Below are positions 11,382-26,400 of a stretch of 64,000 bases of DNA, one piece after another. Positions within the stretch are counted from its first letter, which is position 1; each line of letters opens with the position of its first letter. This DNA comes from Solenopsis invicta (Eukaryota; Arthropoda; Insecta; Hymenoptera; Formicidae): assembly GCF_016802725.1 (NCBI RefSeq), contig NC_052669.1:19497770-19561769 (forward strand), in the 5' to 3' direction. The position numbers and the translations under genes were made by a program. The notes under the pieces were generated by a model that worked only from the letters and a program-made list of their open reading frames with translations, had not been told where the DNA came from and ran no database searches.

Positions 11382-14163
11382 CTCTCTAAATTTACTCTCT
11401 AAATTTCATAGAGTGAAAAATCACTGGAAAAATTTCGCTCAATATTCATTCTGTAGAAATAAATTTTCACTCTACAAAAATAAATTTTTACTCTTATTAA
11501 AGTGACAAATCACTCTGACTCAATTTTCACTTTTTTAGAGTGACGCTTTACTTTATGAGATTTACAGAGTACAATTTATAACTATCGCCGTTTTGAGCTC
11601 TTAAAACTACAAAAAATTTACTTATTGTTTCAAAACTGAGATATTTTCTCTTCAAATTTAAATTCTTCAGAATAAGAAGAAGCAATAAATATTGAATAAA
11701 TTGATGCTAAAATAATGTCAAATATAGTGTGCTAGACTTACTACTAGACATTTACATCATATTGCAATTTCATTAAATCTCCTTCTTTCAACAGTACGAT
11801 TTTTCAGTGAACATACGCAGTTGATAAAAAGAGTATTTATATATCCTGCAATTTTGAAGTAACTTTGAATGAAGATACATTGTTGTAATATCCTTTATCT
11901 GATGTGCTGCTAAAAACCGTGTAGTCCGACAGAAATAATTTGCATCAAGATATCTCGTTGCAAAATATGTCAAGATTTTCAATGTTTCCATATTTCTTCT
12001 TAAAATAAAATTATTCCGTATAACATTTGCTGCGCACAGATACTCGTTTTTTTTTACTTACTGCTTACACAGAGCCATCATATGTGTTTATAAAAACAGA
12101 TATGCATGACTTCGATAATTTTACCTCGGAGTGTAGAGGCAGCGTTATCAAACAAGATTACATTTTACGACGATCGGGGATCTTTCGCGTTGAGATAATT
12201 AATGTGCACGCGCGCAGCACGCGATGCCAGTTTCGCCATAATTCACGCCATCATTTTTCGCGCTTCCAAGACTATCTACTGTAGACACTTTACGAAGGAA
12301 GTGGCAGTTGGAAAATGTTTTCGTGCACACGATGATTTATACCATTATCTTGTCAAATCTAGAGAGACAAATCAAGGTGCATTGTTATAGACTAAATTCG
12401 ATCTGATCGATAAAATACGTAAATAATTAAATTTTCTCATAACGTTTACTGACAAAAGTTCTTAATACAATCGAGTCTACATACAATGTGTTGGTCGCAA
12501 CTTTTTTTTTTCGCGATAATAACGCACAAAATGCATTATATCCGAGAGCAATGTCTCGAATGATAACGAAAACCAGCCCCTATCAAAGAGCGAAAACGAT
12601 ATCGCAAAAGAAGACAGCAAAGAAAAAAAAAATACTTAATACAATAATCAACTGACAACGGGGCATTAATCGGTAATTTTCTTTCTTTTCTTTTTTTACG
12701 ACCGCGATATATTATATTACGTTGCCGATATCGCAATTTCGAGAGAATTGGTAACGCTCATAAAAGCGGAGAATGAAAAAAGGAAAATAGCGTGCGATGT
12801 ATACCGATCTATACCGATCGTCGCCCCAAAACGCGTCGCGAAAGACTAGAATGATTAAGAATAAACGCGTCGGGCGCGATTGGAAATACGGGATGGACGT
12901 ACCTAACGATTAATAGTGGGAATTATTGTTACAGTATTACGGCGAGTAATGCGTTTCGCAGAATGGGGCATCTCTTTTTGATTTCCGGCAAATATAATAT
13001 TTATCTTTATATCTATATATGTATATATTACGCAGGGGACACAGTATGTACAAATGCCGCGACGCAAAGCTGAGTCTCGTTGTTGTGCCATTCAAGTTCA
13101 ACGTGATGAATTGAAGTCTTTCTATTGCCGTCTCTTTCGTTCGAAGTAATAATGAATGAATGTCAAAATCTCAGAGCAAAACTCTCTGCTGAAAATAATA
13201 TCCGCTGTCGTTTCGATAAACTGACGTCCGAATGTGTTTTTCTAATAAAAAAAATAATTTATCTAAAACACATAACGTAACAGCAAGTTTTCATGCAATC
13301 ATCAATTGTGCAAAATCAATGTATACATTCTTTCGTTTAAATAAATAAAATTAATAGGATAAAAATTAATAGATGCGGAAAGATTAACGCACGGTAGTTC
13401 GCGTATAATTAATTGTAAGAATACTCTACTTACCCAAGAATTCTATTTTAGATAAAATACTCGTATTTTGCGGACTTGATAAATTTTTCTTGCGCTTTAA
13501 GCATCGTGCTTACATAATTTTTTTTTTCCATTATTTATCACATCATCGCGCGTTACAGTGTTCCTGTGTTCTAAGTTTTGCATACTTCAGCAAGATGAAA
13601 ATCACATAATTAATTACATGTATACTTCAGCGAATCGTAGAAGTATCCAATGATAAAAATCTATTCGTAACTATTACGAATGTATGTGCGACGTTGTTGC
13701 TGAGTACATGTCGTATTCGCATAATAATAAATTAACATCGCATCTTGTTATTACAATCTGCTATTGCACAATGATAATGAGACTCGTGCAAGTGTACTGG
13801 ACGAATTTGAGTTTGCGGACGGATTGCGATTTTTACATACAAGTCGGGAGAATTTTTGTACAATTGGATAATTCCCCGTTGGCCCAAGTAGCAGTTGGCG
13901 ATTCTACTTCGCGAAACGTGAATACAAAATACCTACGAATTTTTGAAGATCAAAAACAGGACATAGGACGTCCCACAGATCTCGCAGAATTCGATAATCT
14001 CAATTACGTTCTACGAGGGAAAGTCGCTCTTTCAAGGATCGATACGTCGAAAACTCTCCCTGCTCACGTGACACCAAGTGTCAGTGCCAAGCGCGAGTCT
14101 CTTCGCTTCGAAATTTCCCGATGCGATCGAAGATGAGCCTGAGGTTTCCTCCGTTGGCCGCTC

Positions 14164-14411
14164 TCAGTCGGTGCACTCGGAGGCAAAGCTCTCGAGGTCC
14201 ACGTAGTGTCCGTTCATGTTGTCCTCCAGCAGCTGGGCGAGATCCCTGCGTAGAATCTGGAACTCCGGCCTGCGGTCGGGATCGGCGTGCCAGCATCGGG
14301 ATATCACCCTGAAGAGCTCGCTTCGGCAGTGCGAAGGCCTCTCCAGTCGATAACCGTTGTGCACGTTCCGCATGACTTCCCGCGCCGTCATATCCGGGTA
14401 TGGTGTCGAAC
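14164..14411 (-). CDS. RTK exon G: kinase C-terminal end and stop
   Basis: This 248-bp terminal coding exon follows acceptor CTCTGTTCAG (phase 1). It encodes STPYPDMTAREVMRNVHNGY, RLERPSHCRSELFRVISRCW, DPDRRPEF, helix I, and a short tail NGHYVDLESFASECTD before TGA at 14166-14164. The C-x-x-x-L and CW-x-x-x-P-x-x-RP motifs are the usual end of a tyrosine kinase. The tail is only about 15 residues long and holds one tyrosine in a YVDL context, a possible SH2-docking site. No clear AATAAA polyadenylation signal was found in the first kilobase downstream. Confidence 0.95.
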
Positions 14412-17400
14412 CTGAACAGAGAGCACAAGGTGGTGCGATTATTACCACGGAATATCAGCTAGGCCGCTAGGTAGGTAGGAAGCTACCTTCCATTGGTTAC
14501 TGCACGTTTCAACGAGAAACAAAACAGATATTTCTCTCTTCTTCGTAAGTAGATATTTAAGATTATCGTTTTACACGTGTAAATACATCGAATTCTTGCA
14601 ATTTATTGTAGAAAAAAAGAGGAAGTAGAGATAACATAGAAGAGAAAGGAAAATAAAGATTTTCAGAAAATCGCTGTAATATTTCGAAGACATACTTAAT
14701 AGTCATACATTTTATAGATTAATTTTTTTCCCCTTCTTTCAATTTGTTTAATTAAACAGAATTGATCAAAGTTTACGTTTAACGAACAAAATAATAAAAA
14801 GGCAACGTGCGTTAATGTTACTCTTGGCACTCCTTCAGCGATATTTCTACAGCGTTAGCTGTAAAGCTTGTCCGCACACGTGTATTCTTATTTTGACATC
14901 GAATAACATCGAGATAATTAATGGACTCTCAAATCTTTTCTACTTTAAAAGACTTTTGATAAAAAGAGAGAAATATATTTATACGAATAACAAGCTATCA
15001 AAACTAAGCAAGTCACTTGGTTCTGAAAACGGACGACGGAAAGGCACGTACCTAAAGTGACGATCTCCCACATCAGAATCCCGAAGCTCCAGACGTCAGT
15101 CTTCGTCGTGAACAGGGAGTAGATCAACGATTCGGGGGCCATCCATCGGATGGGCAGGGCGTTCCTGCCGTGCCTGGTCTCGATCACCTCGCCGTCCTCG
15201 TTGGCGAACCTCGACATACCGAAGTCGGCGATCTTGCACAGCTTGTTGTGATCGACGAGGACGTTTCTGGCGGCGAGATCGCGGTGGATGATCTGCGGCA
15301 GAGAAGGAGAGAGAGCCAAGTCACACCGACCGCTCGAGAGGTGCATGTTCCATTACGTGTGCGATTGCTTACGGCCTGCCCGCATGACGGGGAATTACAC
15401 GCTATTACGAGTTCGGTGCAGCCATCGAGAGCCTGTCCCGAGAAAAACTCGGGCCTTGAGTCCGAGCTCTTGCACGCGCGACAAAACGGGATTCGCGGCA
15501 GAGGAAAGGAACTTGTCTGCGCGAAGGCAAATATTATTTCAGCGACAGCCGAGTCTCGAGTGTGCTCGATAGATCCGATCAATCTAGTAATGTCGATCCG
15601 CCGATATGTGCTCAACTACTAGAAAGCAAGGATATCTGAGAGGAATAAATAAACGGGAATTTCGTCGATGGGTTCTAATCCAGCACGCGCAACGACGGGT
15701 GAAAGAGACGTCTGCCTGGCCTACCGAACGTATGATAAAATAAGAGACCAGCTTGAATGCAAAAAAAAAAAAAAAAATACTGAGGTACGTGTAATTCGAT
15801 CGTGGCGAATTGCGCCATGACCTCATGCCAGCCTCGCCGTTGCTATCAATTATATTTTAATCGACCGTTCAACGTGCATTCGGCCAAATGAAGTTTCGCT
15901 AAATGACTCCGAAAGCCACAACAAGAAACCAAGACGATAATTATGATACGCAACGAGACTGGATGATGCAAATACGGCGTTACGAAACGTCGGGCGCATC
16001 AGCTGCGTTCGCCGCTGCAAAATTCCGCTCGAATGCAGCGCATCTATCTAGAATGCATCTACGCACGTTCGCAGCTGGCGTACGGGTACGCGTCGTGCAC
16101 TATCATTTAGCGACTACGTAATTGTCTATTAACCCGAGAGAATAATTTTCGCTGCGCCGTTTCCTGGAAGCTATTACACGGACGGAAACTGGTAATTCGA
16201 CATTTGATCGGGCGTTTCGCGGGAGGGCTCTTTTGTTCCCCTAATCACCTATTAATCGTCAGGTGTATCCTCCTCAGAGTCGTCACGCGCTCTCTTCCGC
16301 GGAAAATTTTCTCTTCCCCTACGCGACGCGTAGCACATACACATGTACGTGCCGCTCTGACGAAGAGTCTCCGAATGAAAAATATATTTACTCCGTCGCG
16401 CGCGAGCATTCCAGTTTTAATTGATGATGCATCGAGCGGGATAAATTGGTACATCGGCCACGCAACAAAGTTGCGCCTCTCGACTGTTTGCACAGAATGT
16501 TGGCAAGATTTTTCGGATACCAGTTTGCGATACTTGTATCACGTGGCAAACATTCCATCGGCGTCACGTTAATCTTTGTTTATCGCGGCGGCGCGTATTA
16601 CGACCCCTAAATATACATTATCATCGGGAACCAGCTGTGATCGCCTATTTAAGAACTTCATAATAAAACGAAATCATCCGAGTGCAAGCATTGATATTCG
16701 CGTATAAAAATTAGAAATAAAATTATTTTTCTCAGTCTCGGGAACGCAGAATTCTCTAAAATTTAGGAGTCATAAAGTTGTTTTCTCGATGACGTACAAA
16801 TAACATAAACATATTTTTCTATATTTTATGACAAAACGCAGTCTCCTAGTCGCGAAACTAATCAGATCGCGCCAGATTATAAAAACGTCATCGAGGGGCC
16901 GTTTATCGTTCTCGAATCAAGTGAAAAGACACTGGGCGAGTATCCTCGAACTCGTTCTTTACGAGAAAAAAAACTAAATCTTTGCCTAGTGACACAGATC
17001 CACCAGGCAGGAACGAACGCGATGGTGGCGAGTTTTTACGACTCTGTGAAAATGTTTGAGTTTAAACATCATTAGCGGATTGTTTGTCGTGCAGTCGATG
17101 ATCCCCCGCGACCTTCCACCGGCAGAATGTCCTCGAAAGACTCTCACTTTTCATCTTTTATAAGTACGTAAAAAAAATGTTAACGCGAGATCTTTTTTCA
17201 GGTCCATCCTTATAAGCAGAAATAGACGGGATTTAATTTCTCAAATCAAAATGGCCAAATCGTTCCCGGTAAAAAGTCATCAGTGCTAGCTATTACCGAG
17301 ACGTTACTTTGAAACCATAAATGCTTCATGCGAAACTATTTCTTCGGTGTAGTAAAAAAGTTAAAATCGCGTACGAAATGACTTAGCTAAGAGGATGAGT

Positions 17401-20400
17401 ACGACCGTTCATTATTATTAACCGTGCATTAATTCTTATATTTGCATCATCGCATACAACAGCAATTTTGCCTATCTATATTTTAAATTGCGTAAGGAAA
17501 AACTATTCATCATGTTTCCCAAGCAATAGAATGTTAATAATTGACCGTAAAAGTTATTAAACGTGCAATGCTTGCAGTCATGTCGCAAGCAATAAATGTT
17601 GATTAATTTAAAAAATGCACGTTGTCACAAAAACACCCTCGAATTTACGAAACTAAATAATTAATAAAGTTAATAAATAATAAAGTTTATAACTTAAAGA
17701 ATTTTAAACAAGATAAATAATCACAGTGTTTTTTTGATAAACGTTATATTTTTCGAAATGTTTATTGCATGCATTAAATTGAAATAATTACTGCAATCTA
17801 TCAAAAGCGTTTCGAAACTCTTTTTATTCGACTGTAAGTCATCAAATAAATTCTTTCCTAACGTTTCCTCCGACTCTGAACGTCTCCTTCGAATACATAA
17901 AAAATTATTCATACTTAAACTCATATTCTTCGAAAAATATTATATTTAGGATGGCATTAACCGCACGATTAACCGGTCGCGCGTTACTTACGGCATTGGA
18001 GGCTCGTTAAAGCGTGGAAAGATTAACGAGAGGGCTTGTATCTAAATATTTTAAACGGCTACGGTGCGTATCGATCGTGGAGGTGTCGTGCCGAAATTTA
18101 TCGCGATTCCTTTCCCCTCTTGTTAGCGGTCTCACCACGCTATTCTGTTGGCGGTATGTGACGCAAAGAAAGAAAGAAGGAAATCGCCAAGCGATCGCCA
18201 AGCGATCGTCAAACAGTCAGGGTTGAAGCTACTTCTTCTCCTCTTCGGCGGAATAACAATCACCTACTTCGAGAAACCTAAAGGACCTTCGGTTCAGCCG
18301 TGCGTAACAAAGCAAAATTAATTAGCACGCGCTATTACACATCAATCATAACGATCTCGCATCGTTAATATAGCGTCATTGAGAACTGCCAGGACACACG
18401 TTGTAATAATAATATTTATTTTCATTGTACTTGAAGGAACTTTTTCTCCTTCGCGAACATGACAATTACTTATGTTGAGACCTTGCGAATTTTTAATTTT
18501 TTAAGTAAATATCTGCTGCCGCGAGTAAAAAAAAAACTAATACGACATTACGATGACCTACTAATGTTGCGTCATTGAAAAACCGTAAGCGTCATCAAGG
18601 TCTGTTACCGATTCACCGGAGCGATAATTGATGAAACGTGAAATTTTATGTTAGTCTTGTGACATCATCTTTACTTAAATAAAGAGTTTTTAAAACGATA
18701 TTTATAAACTGACGGGATTGTAATCGTTTTTCAACAAGTTTAAATTATTGTGAAACGACAAAGAATTATTTTTAGAAATTAAAAAAAATGTTTACTATCC
18801 TAATAAATAGAATTATTTAACAAATTATTATAAACCTGCTAAAATTCTGCTCACTTATTAAAAGTATAAAGAATAAAGACGCACTTAAATTCTTTTCGTC
18901 ATTAATAAAAAAATAAACGTTTTATTCCGTTTTATTAATAAAATTTTATTACAATAATGTAACTCTTAATTAAATTTGAAAAAAAAAGGAATTTTTTAAA
19001 TTTATGTAACATTACAGAACGACGGAGAAAAGTAGAAAAAAAGAGAAGATAAAAATACGTATCGTCACATGCATTGATTTCATCGGACTAAAAATTATCA
19101 TAAGATTTATTCGCGATTCGCGTTTCTTCTCGTATTTCTCAAATTTCTTTTTTAATGAAAGGTTCGATATAAAGCCGAAGAGAAAAGAAAGCAAAAGAGA
19201 ATGCTATCTATTCCATGCGTACGCATCATGTGAGAAATAAATTTACTTTTGTTCATAAATATGAAATATGAGCAATAAAAGTGTATCAGACATTCCCACG
19301 AACATTAAAGTGATCTCAGCTGAGATTTAACTGCAATTCTCTCAGCCTAATTGTATCATTAGAGAGAGACAGTTAAATCTTGATGAGCTCCAATGTTTAC
19401 ACTGGGAAGTGTTCTGAGAAAAGTATTCGTACCTTTTTCGACGCAAGATACTCCATGCCTCTGGCCACGCAATATCCGAAAACCGTGAGATCCCTGGATG
19501 TCAAGGCTGCCGAATCCTCGCTGAAGTTGTAAAAGTACTGCCTGGTACGGTGATCACGCAGATACGCGAGCAGTTTCCCGTACATGACGTACTCCAGTAT
19601 GAGATAATGAGGCTCTGCAATCAGAGAAAATCGCGCATTGAATCCTTTATGCTCATTCATGGAACTCAAAGCGCATTGGAGCGTGTCGCTCCTGCGTTAC
19701 GAGGAAGGGGATTTCAATCAACGAAGGATAACTCTTATTCATCAACTGTTACTCACGATTCAAATGAGTAATGCATTTTTAAGGGACGAAGCAAACATAT
19801 GTATTACGAGGTGCGCCGTATGCATTTGCTTCAATTGTAATTTACTATTCAAGGTACACTTTATCGCGGTTCAGTAAATTCGTCGAAAACATCGTCGTGT
19901 GTTTAGATAAAAACGGCAGTTTTCTCTTGTTACACTTTCCAAGGTCGACTGAATTTTTCTCGACTGCATTGGTATGAGTTTTATTACGATATATCGGAAA
20001 AAATACGAGCCTGTAATCAACGTGCTTGAGTTGTAAACATATATATATAAACTATTATATGTTAATGTTTCAATAAAATATAACTTAATCGAGGAAATAA
20101 TTTATTTAAATATTGTAATATATTTCAATATCCAATGAATTAAATTACAACATGTACACACATGCAGGAACAAATTTAGTTAGTATAAACAAGCTTTTTT
20201 TACACGTGTTTCATAAAAGCAATTACATTTCTTTATATAAAATAATATGTGATTACTATTATATCTTCAATTAAACTTTTTGCTGACGGTACTACACTTT
20301 TTTCCTAGTGTATAATTATTTACGTCATTATTGACATCAAATATCGTGACACGTTCCAATTCGAAGCAAGGTTTTTAAATATTTAATTATTGCTTCAATG

Positions 20401-23400
20401 AAGCTACATTTTATGTGAAAATTACCCAATTATAGTACATTTAACAGACGATTGCTATTATCGTAACAATGATGGATAAAAAGACGCGCGGACGATTGGA
20501 GGAACACGTGATGAGGATGCTGGGGAAATATTTCACGTTCGAAATAATTTAAGGGACGCACTTTTGAAAGAGTTAGTATCGCTTAGTACCCGCTTGATTG
20601 TAACTTATGGAGCCACTTTTGTCGGCGCGTCGAATCGTAATTCTTATATTAGGCCGATATTATCGTCCTGTCTAATAATTTTTGTTCGCCAAGTAGCATG
20701 TGCCAGCGCGCGCTCGTATTCGCTCCGAATTAATCGCGCCAGTATATTTTTCAAAATGGATTAAACGTAATGCTTCCAATGCTTGCTTCGACCGTATTAA
20801 GTCGTGCGTTATTAACGTATTAGCAATTTAATATCGTGTCACTGCATTGTATTCAGTATTTGTTAGTTGTATCGTAATTATATCACGCTACGAAAACTTA
20901 TACATGAATATATTAATATACTAATAAGCTTCGATTAAATCTGAATAATAAAATCGTCATTTCACTGAAAAATTAAAATTAAAAAATTACAGTTACATTA
21001 GCAATTACGCAATAATTTATTTAAAAAAAAAATTATTTTATATGCAAAATTACTTTTAAAAATTAAATTCTGAACCTTTTCTTACCGACTCGATTTTCCT
21101 TTCATTCGCGAGACCTGTTAATTAAACTAATTAAAAATAAAAATCTGGTTCTAAATAGATATTTATATATTTTGTCTATGCAAATTATAGGTAAAAAGAA
21201 TTGCAATTAAAAATGTGGAATTAAGACAATTGCTGCATATAAAGAGATTTCTTTTCAAGAGCAATGCCTGTTAACCTTTCGTTGGAACATGATATATATA
21301 TCGGGGCTCCGATTGACAAATGCGCACGTTGAACTCCACGCTGCAGCTCTTTCGTTGCAAAAATTGCAGATCGGCGCCTATGTCGATCGATATGACACGC
21401 GCACGATACAATAGCCGTGACGAATGTAAAGCGATACGAATGTTCAACGTCGATACGTGGGCTGTGGTATCGTTCACGTTTCATTTTCATGTAAATCATA
21501 TTTTGCGCATGCAAAATTGATGGAAAACGCACTCGCGGAGCGTGCCGAAGTACTGGTAAAAAATTATACATTCGACTGACGCGTTGGAACAGGCTCCTTT
21601 CCAATCTCTTCTTGATTCTACGTCGTATGCTAATCATCCCGATATAGCTGAATGTAAACAAAATTATAAACCCGATGGCGTTTCGAGATTTTGACGCGAA
21701 CCGACAGTTTTTAATCACGAAGTATAATAAGGCAATTAACTCCATTGAATTTTAGGATTATTCATTTCTCAGATGAGGATGACGCAAAGTATCAGAAACT
21801 CATTTCAAACAGGCGCGAAGTTTTGTTGTAAAACAAACCGCCTGAACCTAACCACGCTATCGGTCTCTCAAACTTCTAGAATATTATCCGCATGAAAAAC
21901 TCGTGTCTAAAAAAAAAGACACTGTGTTCCCCGAGTTCGCAGGTTTTAAAGAATGCCGCTTCTTAATGTCGTTCCTATTTCGTACGCGTCGTCGTGCAAG
22001 CGAGTAAGCTGAAACTTGATTAGGGGTAAAAGGAAAAAAGAACGGACGATGGCTGAATAAGAGAGGCTCATCATTTTTATCAGGCACGAAGCATTTCTTT
22101 GGACGGAGAGGAAATTGCTTCGCAACAAAAAGCTCAGCGCAACCGTGAGATGATGTGTTCATTAACGCGTCAATTTGATGCACGCAATGCGTTGAGAATG
22201 TTATTACTTAATTTTCTAAGACCGACGTAGAATTGTTTTTTTTTTTTTTCTTAACATTACTCAAACATGAGAAATTGTAGAATCTGTGGCGTCCGCCACT
22301 CGATTCTTCGGCTGCTAATAATTCTCCCGGCGGTCGAAGCACGACTGTTCGACGTGAGGTTTATTTTCGTTTGAACGGCGATCGTAAAACGGTCAAAAGA
22401 CTTTCCTTTGACGAACGTCGCCGGAAAGAAATTCGAACGTGGCCGCAAACGATAAACGCGATGGAGCCAAAATTTAAATGTCGTAAATTTTATGCGGTGG
22501 CTCGTCTCGTGTTCCTGGACCGCGCCGAGCCTTCCATATTCGCCATTGTGCGAGGGTAGAGCTGCTAGAGAGAACCCTTTTTGGCCCACACTCCCTGAGA
22601 CGCGTCGGCGACGCCCGAAAAATACGAACATTCCTCTAAAGTTCGCGATTTGCCAAGCAATCTCGATCTTTACTGCGCCCACGATGAGCATTTTATCGTT
22701 GCGATTGCCCGTACGAATATTTTTTTTTTCGCCACGTCTATTCCTTTCACGAACGATCGTTTCGGTGATTAAGTGTTGATTAGTTCCATTACACATTAAA
22801 CAAATAAAATAATTGCTATTTTACGATCGTTAACGTTTCTTCAGTGCAATCTCAATGCCAGACTCTTTTTTACTCTTCTTAAAAATAAAAAAAATTAAAT
22901 TACTTCAAAATGCAGAAATCCATGTGCAAAACAAAAAAACACTCCATAATTAGCTCGACATTTTATAATAATAATTTAATTTTATTAATGCCAATGAATT
23001 GTCTCACTTAAATGATGATCGATCATCCGCCTGATCCGCCCAGATCTTATCGTTGCCCGCTTTTTTATTTAGCTCCCTTTGATTCGCGAATGGAACGGCC
23101 GTATCACGAGGATATCTGCTTAATAAACGTATTGTGCCGTGAACAGGGGCTTCGCAGAGATGCGTATGGAAATTTATACGATGAGAATGACGATATCGAA
23201 CGGTGCCTGGAAGAAGAGAAAGATGTATAATGGAGGTCTCTGCCTCTCCATGATTCATCTCGACACGTGCAAAATTGCTCGAACTTTTTTTGACATCTCT
23301 ACCGTAAATTTAATCCCCGCAAGAAAATGCAAAAAACTCAATTAGTTTCTAATCTGCAAGAATATATCTTTCTTGTTCATTTAGAAAAGCTAATCTACGT

Positions 23401-26400
23401 ACATACGTGCTTTTTGAAAATTCTAAAAATTATTATTATATTATTTGAGTTACAAATGTTTTATGATATATTACCACACAGATATATTGTAATAAAATAT
23501 ATGCATTGTATATGTTTAATTAGAATTGCTTTTTATAGAAGGAGAAATATAGAATTATCCCTCCCCCGTCCACGCAACAGAATTTTTAACATTCTTCAAG
23601 AGCAATATAAATTATTTACTGCACATAAAATATTTTATAAATATGTTTCCTCTTTATTGAACCTTATTAAAGTTCTGGGAGGGCATAATTAATTTTTCCT
23701 CTCGCAATTTTCCGTAATAAGGGCCGCTCTTCAAAAGAGCAATCCATTTATCCGCAAGGAAATTGTTTGCCAATTTATTGTGCACTTTCGATAATGAAGC
23801 CCTGGTATGTACATACATACATTGAAGCGCTTTCGATTACTCGATCCGGTATTGTGGAAGCAGGATGCTGTTGTTTTTAATCAATCAAGATACACGATGA
23901 AATAACAGAGAATCATCCGTCGACTTTATTCTTTTATTTGCAAATTTATGCAATCGCAGATATTTTTACGCCAACTTATGCGATTCGCATGAAGACAATT
24001 GCGTCATATCAAGTGGAAAATTAATTTTAATTGAAGAAACATTAATAACTCCACTGTCCATAAATTCGAGATTTCCAGACGCACGATTTTGATTTAGCGT
24101 CAGAGGTACAACAGGAAAACACATAATACGCGAATTGTTTGCACGACGATTTAATTTGCAGTTGTCAAGTTTGCAATTATTATGGCGTAGATAACGACAC
24201 ACAGCGAAACGGATAAATCTTTCTGTGCAAAACAAAGCGATTCTCACGTAATTATCATAATGGCTGTCTAATTTATCGTCCGCGCGAGCGCAATCGCAGT
24301 AAAGACAAACATTTTCACGCTGACCGTTTAATCGTTCCCGCGTCTAACCATCGTCTTATGCAATCGTATTTAAAACATATAAACCAGTCATTCGACAAAA
24401 TACGCAAAATGCATTTTACGCATTTTACACGGACAAATTATTCGTTTTCGATGTAAATACGCGGTTTAAAGACGCGATAAAACTTTTCTGCATTATGCAT
24501 TTATTGTTTCGGCGCGTCTAAGATTTGCAATAAAGTCGTGCATAATACATCGAGATCGAGTTTAGAGATTTATCGATTTATTACATTTAATTATTTATTA
24601 CCCTCGTGGGACGTGTTGTTTGCAGATATTTTAATAGTTTGAGTAATGAGCTAGGGTCGCTGTCTCACTGCTCGTCCGCGAATTTCGATTAAACGGCAAG
24701 GACGACTAGTGCATCGCGAACGCATCGCGGCGGCGGCAAACCGATTGAAGGAGTCGCAATCCTTACGCGGTTCTCTCTGTTAGCCGGGACTTGATTACTT
24801 AATTACTATATACTGGCGATCCGTGCATTCTGCGTCCAAGTGCCGGTACTTAAAACGCCATCGGTTTTTATAAAGTTTACGCTGCCAAGGCCCGTGCGCG
24901 AGCGGCGACATGCAAGGTCGTAGATAAGTGACGGTAATGAGGAAGATTCACTGAGCACAGTTGCCGCGTGCGGCTGCAGGTGCAGCGCCGATTGCTAGCC
25001 GATGCAAATCGAAATAGGGACCGCGCGGCGAGGATGCGTTTCCGCGGGAAATTGCGCGATGCGTGTCGCACCGCCGATACGTGTGTCGATGCCATATGGT
25101 ATAGTGTTTCTCCACTCGGTTGATTATACCGTACGACCAGATGTGCAACGTATGCAGGTCTCAGGGTGGAAGTAATTCTTCGTTAATTGAAAAAAGATGA
25201 TACGATGTTCGCTCGGATGTTTCCGAGCAATTACGTTAGAGAGATGCCGGCTATTAAATTAATATTAACGATCCTGCACAACTTTTATTTTGCCATTTTT
25301 ACCGCAGTATTCTACTTTAGTTTCCACTCGGAACGCCGAACTTGTACAGCGAGGGATAAATAAATTCACTTTACCTTTTGAATTTTCCTCGTATTAAAAT
25401 TGTAAATTAAGATAGAATTAAATATCTATCTATGTTAGATTAATTAGAAAAATTATTCTAATTATAATAAAAGTTTATTGTATTTCGGTTTTTTAATTCA
25501 TAAAAATTTCTCTTATATCGTACAGCTATGCTCGAGTCCTGCACTACGTTTTTCATCGGAAAAATATCACAGAATAAAATAAACAGATTGATAATCTGAT
25601 CGTACAACTTACTTTCTTCGGTACAGCAGCCTAAAAGCGTCACGACGTTCGGATGACTGCCTAATTGCTTCATGATTTCGAGTTCGCGATCCAAGTCCTC
25701 CTTTTCCCGATCGGAGGCGCCTTCTTTGATAGTTTTCACTGCCACTAATCGGGTCGTACCTTGATGACCTGTCAAATCGTCGGCTTCGGCTTTCCACACC
25801 TGGCATTTCAATTCAATCATCATTTAAAATCCAATAAAAACTTACATCTCAAAAATGTATAAACTCCAAAAATATTTTTTCCCTTTGAAGATGTGTTAAC
25901 TAATCGACTCTTGCATTTTTTTTTAAATGCATTTATTCCAAATGACGTCACGCATTGATAAAAAGTAATTTAAGATCGCGGATTCTAATTTTATCGGGTC
26001 AATTTTATGTTATTGCAACGAAAAAAAAAAAATTTCTAATCACGATGGGAACCCATTATATAAACTGCTCATTCGTCTTTGCGTTACTAGAAAAAATCGC
26101 GATGGATTATGTATTCCTCAAGTTTTCCCACAATCGATTTTGCATAATCAATTCAATTATACTAACATTACGCTAACTGCACATTATCGCATTTCACAAA
26201 TAAGTACGACGGTCACAACGCAAATCGCATACGTCGAGAGAGCTGTTATTACTATTGAAATCAACATGAATGGAATTGCGTAAGTAAAGGAGTAGACAAA
26301 ATAGCTTTTGGAGATAAATATCGGAAGAAGGAACCGTTGAACTTGGTCGCGAAGGTTACGTTTTCGCATGAATTTCAGATATTTCGTAAAAACCATCCGA

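Larger units (their letters stand above)
784..14163. other. Intergenic stretch between the left-edge gene and the RTK
   Basis: About 13.4 kb, mostly AT-rich, with CpG-rich patches near 1140-1520, 3790-4130 and 10650-11040. It contains the tandem repeat at 2176, MITEs at 3391, 4170, 9110 and 11152, and short TTTTCACTCTA-like reiterations at about 11385-11560. Its right end should include the RTK 3' untranslated region. The ORF at 13684-14136 on the plus strand runs opposite to that region and shows no family features. Confidence 0.6.

Noticed and set aside
13684..14136. 150-codon plus-strand ORF next to the RTK stop codon
   Set aside because: It lies opposite the likely RTK 3' untranslated region, has no domain or splice sites, and its composition looks random.
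14945..15051. Minus-strand frame continuing past TLG into a hydrophobic tail
   Set aside because: It is intron read-through after the donor TTTAG|GTACGT; the next exon restores TLGSTPYP.
21221..22796. Two minus-strand ORFs of about 175 codons inside the RTK intron D/E
   Set aside because: They are Arg/Ile/Phe-rich with no domain, no conserved motif and no supporting start context or splice sites; chance ORFs in a 6-kb intron.
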